This document shows positions 1 to 4,149 of a DNA stretch of 11,759 bases, in pieces (the stretch's first letter is position 1; each line of letters opens with the position of its first letter). A program made the position numbers and the translations under genes. Source of the stretch: JANMZO01 sp031383405 (GTDB taxonomy: Bacteria > Actinomycetota > Acidimicrobiia > Acidimicrobiales > JANYDT01); contig JANMZO010000158.1 in assembly GCA_031383405.1 (NCBI GenBank), positions 1-11,759 of the forward strand, in the 5' to 3' direction. Below the pieces are notes generated by a model, which was not told the origin of the DNA, ran no database searches, and was given only the letters and a program-made list of their open reading frames with translations.

Positions 1-283
1 CATCCAGCAGGACGGCATGTTCCTTACGCGCATGACCTTCGCTACGTAACGCGTGGGTGTTCGCGGCGAGCCATGCCGGCCCGTTCGCGTACCCGTCGAA
101 CAGGTACGCACCGGACTCCCGGAACCGGTTGTACGCGAACGTGGTTCCGAGATCGACCCGGTCCAAAAGCAAACGGAGTTCCTTCACCGTTGAACCACTG
201 ATATCAGCGGTGGTGAGCCCGGTCAGCACGCGATCCACCGCAGCCCGGGCCACGGCTATCTGATCGGTGAGACACGTATCCAC
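1..283 (-). CDS. DUF222/13E12-like HNH endonuclease family protein, N-terminal part (runs off window)
   Basis: Only the first 94 codons are visible, and the reading frame stays open to the window edge. The segment is helical, and its GAYLFDGYANGPAWLAANT stretch (about residues 62-80) resembles the 'dG..s.aaWLa..t' signature of DUF222 proteins. Those are the actinobacterial 13E12 family and usually carry a C-terminal HNH nuclease motif. That C-terminal part lies outside the window, so nuclease activity cannot be judged. I chose GTG at 283 because a TACAGT box ends 6 nt upstream, which fits leaderless transcription. An in-frame ATG at 313 lies inside the LexA box and has no Shine-Dalgarno sequence. 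The LexA box over the -35 region suggests DNA-damage induction, as reported for several mycobacterial 13E12 genes. The family call comes from motif memory, not a search. Confidence 0.6.
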   Translation of the reverse strand, partial: MDTCLTDQIAVARAAVDRVLTGLTTADISGSTVKELRLLLDRVDLGTTFAYNRFRESGAYLFDGYANGPAWLAANTHALRSEGHARKEHAVLLD

Positions 284-289
284 CCACAC

Positions 290-295
290 ACTGTA
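290..295 (-). promoter_or_regulatory. -10 box (TACAGT) of the DUF222-like gene
   Basis: On the minus strand, TACAGT matches the actinobacterial TANNNT -10 pattern. It is followed by exactly 6 nt and then GTG, which predicts a leaderless transcript starting at or next to the start codon. A 17-nt spacer places the -35 region inside the LexA box at 307-320. Confidence 0.5.
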
Positions 296-306
296 CCACA
301 CAGAAA

Positions 307-320
307 CGTACATATGTTCG
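307..320 (-). promoter_or_regulatory. LexA (SOS) box upstream of the DUF222-like gene
   Basis: The minus strand reads CGAACATATGTACG. The Gram-positive/mycobacterial SOS box is CGAAC-N4-GTTCG, so 13 of 14 positions fit, with a single T-to-A change in the right half-site. The site covers the predicted -35 region of the gene starting at 283, where LexA would block RNA polymerase. Mycobacterial 13E12/DUF222 genes are known members of the LexA regulon, so site and gene type support each other. Confidence 0.65.
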
Positions 321-653
321 TATTTGAAAGCGAAATTCTACCGTCAAGAAGCGCCTCTTCTCGGCGCGGTCGACACAACCTCCCCGCACCCTCGCCACAC
401 ACCTCCAAAAACACGAGCACCCAATACACGGGCGCCGAACCCAGCTCAACCACTATTTCCGGGGGAAGTAGCTGGTGCCCTTCGCGGAATTTCCTCGACC
501 GTCTTAGCGCCAGACCTGTTGTGAACCGTGTTGTCCTCTTCCTCGACATCACACTCTGCACGTCAGTGGCCACCTACTAGTTGGGGTCGACTGCCCGTCG
601 GAATACGTCGGCGGGGCCGACAGTGCTCAGAAGTCGGCGGGGCCGAACGGGGT
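321..653. other. Non-coding gap between nucS and the DUF222-like gene
   Basis: I find no convincing gene here on either strand. The open frames have unnatural compositions and no recognisable motifs. The stretch holds an imperfect nested dyad at 430-480 (GGGC/GCCC outer arms, CCAGCT/AGCTGG middle arms, TTCC/GGAA inner arms) of unknown meaning. Two tandem hairpins at 607-646 follow nucS and probably act as its terminator. Confidence 0.5.
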
Positions 654-659
654 TCAGAA
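607..659. repeat. Tandem imperfect 26-27 bp repeat carrying two hairpins
   Basis: GTCGGCGGGGCCGA occurs at 607-620 and again at 633-646. Each copy is followed by a similar tail ending in TCAGAA, giving about two units with a 26-bp period. Each core contains a 5-bp inverted repeat, TCGGC/GCCGA, around a 3-nt loop. The second unit reaches into the last codons of nucS. Confidence 0.6.
608..646 (-). terminator. Possible double-hairpin terminator of the his-nucS operon
   Basis: Two short GC-rich hairpins (634-646 and 608-620; arms TCGGC/GCCGA) begin about 8 nt beyond the nucS stop codon on the minus strand. Neither is followed by a clear U-tract, which is common in high-GC actinobacteria. The position after the last gene of the operon supports a role in transcription end or RNA stability, but the 5-bp stems are short. 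Confidence 0.4.
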
Positions 660-1313
660 AAGGCGGAGAACGTTCGACGGGCGGTTCTTCAACTCGTCGT
701 AGTCGATCTCCACGCACGCGATCCGCCGGTCAGCGGCGAGGGTCTTGGCCTGCGCCTTGATCTCCTGCGCGACAAACATTCCGCGCACCGGAGCCAACAT
801 GGGATCGCGGTTGAGATACTCCAGATACCTTGTCAACTGTTCGACACCGTCGATCTCACCACGACGTTTGATCTCCACCGCGACCGTCGTGCCGTCGGCA
901 TCACGGCACAGTAGATCGACCGGACCGATGTCGGTCGGGTACTCGCGCCGGATCAGCTTCAGGCCGGCGGCCAACACATCAGTACGTTCGCTTAGCAATA
1001 CCTGCAGCTCAGCCTCGACCCCCTCCTTCTGCAGACCCGGGTCGACGCCAAGGTCGTGGGCCGAGTCGTTGAACACTTCGTGCAGGACGATGGTGAGTGT
1101 TTCCCCTTTGGGATTCGTCACGGTCCACAGGCTGTCCTCCTCGCGGATGACGTTCGGAGCCGTCATCCAGTTCAGGGGCTTGTAGGCACCCCCATCGGAA
1201 TGCACGGCGACACATCCGTCGGCCTTCACCATGATCAACCGGGTGGCTTCCGGAAGCAGAGCGGCCAGGCGACCTTCGTAGGTGACGGTGCAACGGGCTA
1301 CAACAAGACGCAT
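654..1313 (-). CDS. nucS: Mismatch-specific endonuclease NucS (EndoMS)
   Basis: This 219-residue protein has the usual size of actinobacterial NucS. It cuts both strands at mismatched bases and provides mismatch repair in actinobacteria and archaea that lack MutS/MutL. The N-terminal DNA-binding/dimerisation half spans about residues 1-110. The C-terminal RecB-like nuclease half shows the catalytic set D133 (in GPVDLL), E147 and K149 (in VAVEIKRRG) and Q159 (in GVEQLTRY). The C-terminus ends in LRLF, matching the terminal motif by which actinobacterial NucS contacts the beta sliding clamp. The ATG at 1313 lies 15 bp after the hisH stop, so the gene is probably co-transcribed with the his genes. 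Its ribosome-binding site is weak. The protein looks intact and functional. Confidence 0.95.
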   Translation of the reverse strand: MRLVVARCTVTYEGRLAALLPEATRLIMVKADGCVAVHSDGGAYKPLNWMTAPNVIREEDSLWTVTNPKGETLTIVLHEVFNDSAHDLGVDPGLQKEGVEAELQVLLSERTDVLAAGLKLIRREYPTDIGPVDLLCRDADGTTVAVEIKRRGEIDGVEQLTRYLEYLNRDPMLAPVRGMFVAQEIKAQAKTLAADRRIACVEIDYDELKNRPSNVLRLF

Positions 1314-1328
1314 CCGGAGCTTCGTTTC

Positions 1329-1970
1329 TTACTCGGCCAAGACCGAGGTAGGACTGCAGAGGCCGACAAACCTCGAAAGCAACGCGATACCTGAAGCGCT
1401 CGACTTCTCCGGATGAAACTGTGTCCCCATAACATTTCCGCGTTCGACGACGCACGGAACTTCGCCGCCGTAGTCGCAGACACCAACCACGTCTTCGTGA
1501 TGTTCGGGGGCGAATGAGTGCACGAAGTACGCCCACATCGGCGAATCGGAGGTCCCGAGCAGCCGTGACGCCCTCACGCGGCGAACGAGATTCCACTGCA
1601 TCTGCGGTCGCTTCACGGTGTCAGGGAGCAGTCGTACGCGCCCTTTGAACACGTCGAGTCCTGCGACTCCACCGAACTCGTCGCTACCACTGTGCAACAT
1701 CTGCATGCCCACGCAGATCCCCAGAAAAGGCCTTCCCGAAGCAACCGCGTCAAGGATTGGACCCCGCAGGTCGTAGCGATCGAGCGCCTCCATGCACCGA
1801 CCCATCGCTCCCACACCGGGCAGGACCACACCGTCGGCGGCGGCGATGAGGTCCGGATTACTCGTCACCTCAACTGCGGCTCCCGCCCTCTCGAGCGCCT
1901 TCGACGCAGAAGGGAGGTTGCCAATTCCGTAGTCGACCAGCGCGACACGAGGCCGACCGAACGCACTCAA
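1329..1970 (-). CDS. hisH: Imidazole glycerol phosphate synthase, glutaminase subunit HisH
   Basis: This is a class I glutamine amidotransferase of 213 residues, normal for HisH. It releases ammonia from glutamine for the HisF cyclase subunit, giving imidazole glycerol phosphate and AICAR. The catalytic triad is visible: C86 in GICVGMQ, and H186 and E188 in TQFHPEKS. The PGVG loop is at residues 51-54. The start is TTG at 1970, overlapping the hisB stop as TTGA. A good Shine-Dalgarno (AAGGGGG) lies 4 nt upstream and no better start follows in frame. Two motifs are unusual: the normal PHMGWN reads PQMQWN at 122-127, and DYGSGNLRS reads DYGIGNLPS near the N-terminus. The partner hisF is not in the window. 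The triad is complete, so activity is likely. Confidence 0.92.
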   Translation of the reverse strand: MSAFGRPRVALVDYGIGNLPSASKALERAGAAVEVTSNPDLIAAADGVVLPGVGAMGRCMEALDRYDLRGPILDAVASGRPFLGICVGMQMLHSGSDEFGGVAGLDVFKGRVRLLPDTVKRPQMQWNLVRRVRASRLLGTSDSPMWAYFVHSFAPEHHEDVVGVCDYGGEVPCVVERGNVMGTQFHPEKSSASGIALLSRFVGLCSPTSVLAE

Positions 1971-2608
1971 AGAGCCCCCTTGGTCGACGGTATTCCGGAA
2001 CCACCGTCGAGACGAACCGCGTCGCGTAGGGCACGAGCGACAGCTTTGAAGATGGCTTCGATGATATGGTGCGCGTTCTTGCCGCGGACCATTCCAATGT
2101 GCAGGGTGACCATCGACGACATGACAAACGCCCGCCAGAATTCCTCGGTGAGCTGCGGGTCGAAGCCCGGTTCACCGAGAAGAAAGGTCTGGCCGGTTCC
2201 ACCCGATGCGTCGACTTCGTAGTGCAGGAACGGCCGACCGGACAGGTCCACCGCGACTTCGATCAACGCCTCATCCAGCGGTACGGCAATAGACGCGAAG
2301 CGTCGAACACCGACCTTGTCGCCCAACGATCGGCGGAACGCCTCACCCAGTGCGATGCCCACGTCTTCGATCGTGTGGTGCGTATCGATCTCAAGGTCGC
2401 CCACGCACTTCACCCGAAGGTCGAATCCTCCGTGCTTCCCGAGTTGGGCCAGCATGTGGTCGAAGAACGGAATGCCTGTCGACGTCTCGACGAGTCCCGT
2501 TCCGTCGATCTCGATCTCGATCTCGATCGATGTCTCCTTCGTCGCCCGTTTCGTCGACGCAAAACGGCGGCGCGTTGCGACGTCAGCGGAGGTGTCGGAG
2601 GTGGTCAT
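1967..2608 (-). CDS. hisB: Imidazoleglycerol-phosphate dehydratase HisB
   Basis: This 213-residue monofunctional dehydratase converts imidazole glycerol phosphate to imidazole acetol phosphate, which HisC then uses. The two metal-binding repeats of the family are present: DTHHTIED at 75-82 (H77, H78, E81) and NAHHIIEA at 178-185 (H180, H181, E184). FFDHML at 48-53 and the family's C-terminal STKGAL are also there. There is no N-terminal phosphatase domain, unlike the E. coli enzyme. ATG at 2608 was chosen because it overlaps the hisC stop as ATGA and has AGGA 8 nt upstream. The frame is open further upstream, but that stretch is hisC antisense reading. The N-terminal strand EIEIEID is coded by a GATCTC hexamer run without changing family length. 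Confidence 0.95.
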   Translation of the reverse strand: MTTSDTSADVATRRRFASTKRATKETSIEIEIEIDGTGLVETSTGIPFFDHMLAQLGKHGGFDLRVKCVGDLEIDTHHTIEDVGIALGEAFRRSLGDKVGVRRFASIAVPLDEALIEVAVDLSGRPFLHYEVDASGGTGQTFLLGEPGFDPQLTEEFWRAFVMSSMVTLHIGMVRGKNAHHIIEAIFKAVARALRDAVRLDGGSGIPSTKGAL

Positions 2609-3684
2609 TGTGCGGTTCCTACAATCTCGGCAAGGGCGGTCAGAAAGGTGTCGTCTTCGGCCCGGGTTCCAACCGTGACCCGCAGGCAGCCGGTTAACCC
2701 TGGCCACGACGAGCAGTTACGCACCAGCACCGACCGGTCGACCAATCGTCGCCACACCTCGTCTGGTGTCAGCTCCAGCGGGCGGAACAGCACGAAGTTC
2801 GCCGCCGATGGCCAAAATTCCACGTTGAGCCGGGCCAACCCGGTCTGCAGACGCTCGCGCTCAGCCACCAGGTTGGCTACCCGGTCCGTCATCTCGGCTT
2901 CGTGGCTCAAGGCCAGTTCCCCGGCAACAAGCTTCATCGCATCGAGGTGGTACGGCAACACGACCTTCTCCAGCTCCGCGACAAGCCATGGTTGAGCGAG
3001 GCAGTAACCGAGTCGTGAGGCCGCCATCGACCAGGTCTTGGAGAACGTGCGGATGACCACCAGACGGGGGTGATCCTCGATCAGTTCCTGGGCCGACCAG
3101 GGGGCGAACTGACCGTACGCCTCGTCGACGATCACCAGCCCTGAAGTCGCCGCATACACGTGTTCGATCAGCTCGCGTGACTCGAGTTGGCCGGTCGGAT
3201 TGTTGGGTGAGCACAGAAAGACAATCGAGGGTTCGTGACCTGCCACGACGGCGTCGAAGGTCTCGGGCGTGAGCCGGTGGTCGGCGTCGCGGGTACCCGA
3301 GATGACCGTTGCCCCGGTGATCCGGGCGATCTGGCTGTGCATGGCGTAGGTCGGTTCGAACGTGACCGCCACCCGCCCGCTGCCGCCAAAGGTGAGGCAC
3401 AGCGTTTGCAGCACCTCGTTGGAGCCGTTCGCGACGAACACGTTCTCGGCCGACACACCGTGCAGGTGGGCAATTGAAGAACGGAGCTTCGTCGCGGCAC
3501 GGTCGGGGTACCGGTGAAACTCGATGTTCGCCACTTCGGCCGCAAGTTGTTTCTGCCACTCGGCCGGAGGAGGAAACGGGCTTTCGTTGGTGTTGAGCCG
3601 AACCGCCACCTCAACCTGGGGTGAGTGGTAACCCTCCATCGCCCGGATCTCAGGGCGTGGGGCAACGGGTAGGGTATCGGCCAT
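2605..3684 (-). CDS. hisC: Histidinol-phosphate aminotransferase HisC
   Basis: This 359-residue fold-type I PLP enzyme transfers an amino group from glutamate to imidazole acetol phosphate, making histidinol phosphate. Visible signatures are NTNESP (32-37), Y59 in HRYP, the SPNNPTG motif (159-165), D187 and Y190 in VIVDEAY, the Schiff-base lysine K216 in TFSKTWSMAASRLGY, R224, and substrate carboxylate arginine R335 in LRVTVGT. The length is normal. ATG at 3684 follows a TAGGCT box by 6 nt and has no clear Shine-Dalgarno, so the operon transcript is probably leaderless. That would leave no room for an attenuator or T-box. It heads hisC-hisB-hisH-nucS. An aromatic aminotransferase is a possible alternative, but the his context decides. 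Confidence 0.95.
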   Translation of the reverse strand: MADTLPVAPRPEIRAMEGYHSPQVEVAVRLNTNESPFPPPAEWQKQLAAEVANIEFHRYPDRAATKLRSSIAHLHGVSAENVFVANGSNEVLQTLCLTFGGSGRVAVTFEPTYAMHSQIARITGATVISGTRDADHRLTPETFDAVVAGHEPSIVFLCSPNNPTGQLESRELIEHVYAATSGLVIVDEAYGQFAPWSAQELIEDHPRLVVIRTFSKTWSMAASRLGYCLAQPWLVAELEKVVLPYHLDAMKLVAGELALSHEAEMTDRVANLVAERERLQTGLARLNVEFWPSAANFVLFRPLELTPDEVWRRLVDRSVLVRNCSSWPGLTGCLRVTVGTRAEDDTFLTALAEIVGTAQ

Positions 3685-3690
3685 CCAGCC

Positions 3691-3696
3691 AGCCTA
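3691..3696 (-). promoter_or_regulatory. -10 box (TAGGCT) of the hisC-hisB-hisH-nucS operon
   Basis: On the minus strand TAGGCT fits TANNNT and ends exactly 6 nt before the hisC ATG. This predicts a leaderless mRNA. No convincing -35 sequence is seen 16-18 nt upstream. Confidence 0.5.
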
Positions 3697-3781
3697 GGAG
3701 ACGGACGAACTCTCCACTCGCTGTTTGAACGCCGCGGACACAACGGAACCACCTCCGCCGCCGGCCTGAGAGAATCTGTCA

Positions 3782-3973
3782 ATGGCTGACCCGTTTCCCG
3801 AATTGTCTTCTCTTCACCGTTCGCTCCAGGACATCGTGGATCGACTCGGGACCGTGGCGAAAGACCAACGTGGCCTGCCCGGGGGCGAAGCCGTCGCCGC
3901 GGAGGTTATGCAGATCGAATCCACCATCGTCAACGCCGAACGGCGCCTCGGCAAACTCGTCCACCGGCTTTAA
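3782..3973 (+). CDS. Small helical protein of unknown function (63 aa)
   Basis: I do not recognise this gene. The 63-residue product is soluble and charged. Two stretches could form amphipathic helices: about residues 8-28, and 36-62 ending in ERRLGKLVHRL. They are separated by a Gly/Pro turn (RGLPGGE, 30-36), which suggests a helical hairpin. There is no signal peptide, membrane segment or cysteine. Third codon positions are GC-rich as in the neighbouring genes, which supports real coding. The ATG at 3782 lies 6 nt after GAGAAT, a degenerate -10 box, and has no clear Shine-Dalgarno. It is divergent from hisC with a 97-bp gap. A GC hairpin follows its stop. The antisense frame is almost equally open, so coding is likely but not certain. 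Confidence 0.6.
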   Translation: MADPFPELSSLHRSLQDIVDRLGTVAKDQRGLPGGEAVAAEVMQIESTIVNAERRLGKLVHRL

Positions 3974-3990
3974 CCCGGCCGGGACAACCG

Positions 3991-4006
3991 GGACCGAGGC
4001 CGGTCC
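3991..4006 (+). terminator. Possible hairpin terminator after the 63-aa gene
   Basis: GGACCG and CGGTCC form a 6-bp GC stem around a 4-nt loop, 18 bp after the stop at 3973. A 10-bp perfect palindrome, CCCGGCCGGG, sits directly after the stop (3974-3983). There is no U-tract, so the terminator role is inferred from position. Confidence 0.3.
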
Positions 4007-4076
4007 GCGACCGTTCCGCAGCAGCTCCCACCGGCGGTTCGCGGACCTGGTCGTCCTTCGAAGTGGGTGTCAGCCG

Positions 4077-4098
4077 GCGTTTCGTACGTCGAAAGCGC
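4077..4098. repeat. Imperfect palindrome upstream of the cyclase-ATPase gene
   Basis: TTTCG and CGAAA face each other around TACGT at 4080-4094, and flanking GCG/GCGC arms extend the match if one base is bulged. It lies about 40 bp upstream of the -10 box at 4137, where an activator or repressor could bind. No known operator is recognised. Confidence 0.3.
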
Positions 4099-4136
4099 AC
4101 GGTGGGACTTCGGTAGCGCCCATGACCCGTGTTCGG

Positions 4137-4142
4137 TAGGGT
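4137..4142 (+). promoter_or_regulatory. -10 box (TAGGGT) of the cyclase-STAND gene
   Basis: TAGGGT fits the TANNNT -10 pattern and is followed by 7 nt and then ATG at 4150, as expected for a leaderless start. If the upstream GTG at 4129 were the true start, this box would lie inside the coding sequence. No clear -35 box is seen. Confidence 0.45.
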
Positions 4143-4149
4143 CGTCCCG

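Noticed and set aside
256..573. A 105-codon minus-strand frame in the gap upstream of the DUF222-like gene.
   Set aside because: Its composition is not protein-like, it has no motif, and it overlaps the LexA box and promoter of the real gene in another frame.
2507..2528. A GATCTC hexamer run that looked like a slippage-prone microsatellite.
   Set aside because: It codes for a normal alternating beta strand of HisB, and the distance between flanking motifs equals that in mycobacterial HisB, so there is no sign of expansion.
2066..2995. A 309-codon open frame on the plus strand opposite hisB and hisC.
   Set aside because: It is antisense to two unmistakable enzymes and has no motif of its own.
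3349..3365. A TTCGAAC sequence resembling part of a LexA box.
   Set aside because: It lies inside hisC coding sequence, lacks the full CGAAC-N4-GTTCG spacing and has no promoter nearby.
3779..3964. A 61-codon frame opposite the 63-aa gene.
   Set aside because: It has no start signal or amphipathic pattern. The plus-strand frame has better periodicity and a -10-like box, though I am not fully certain.
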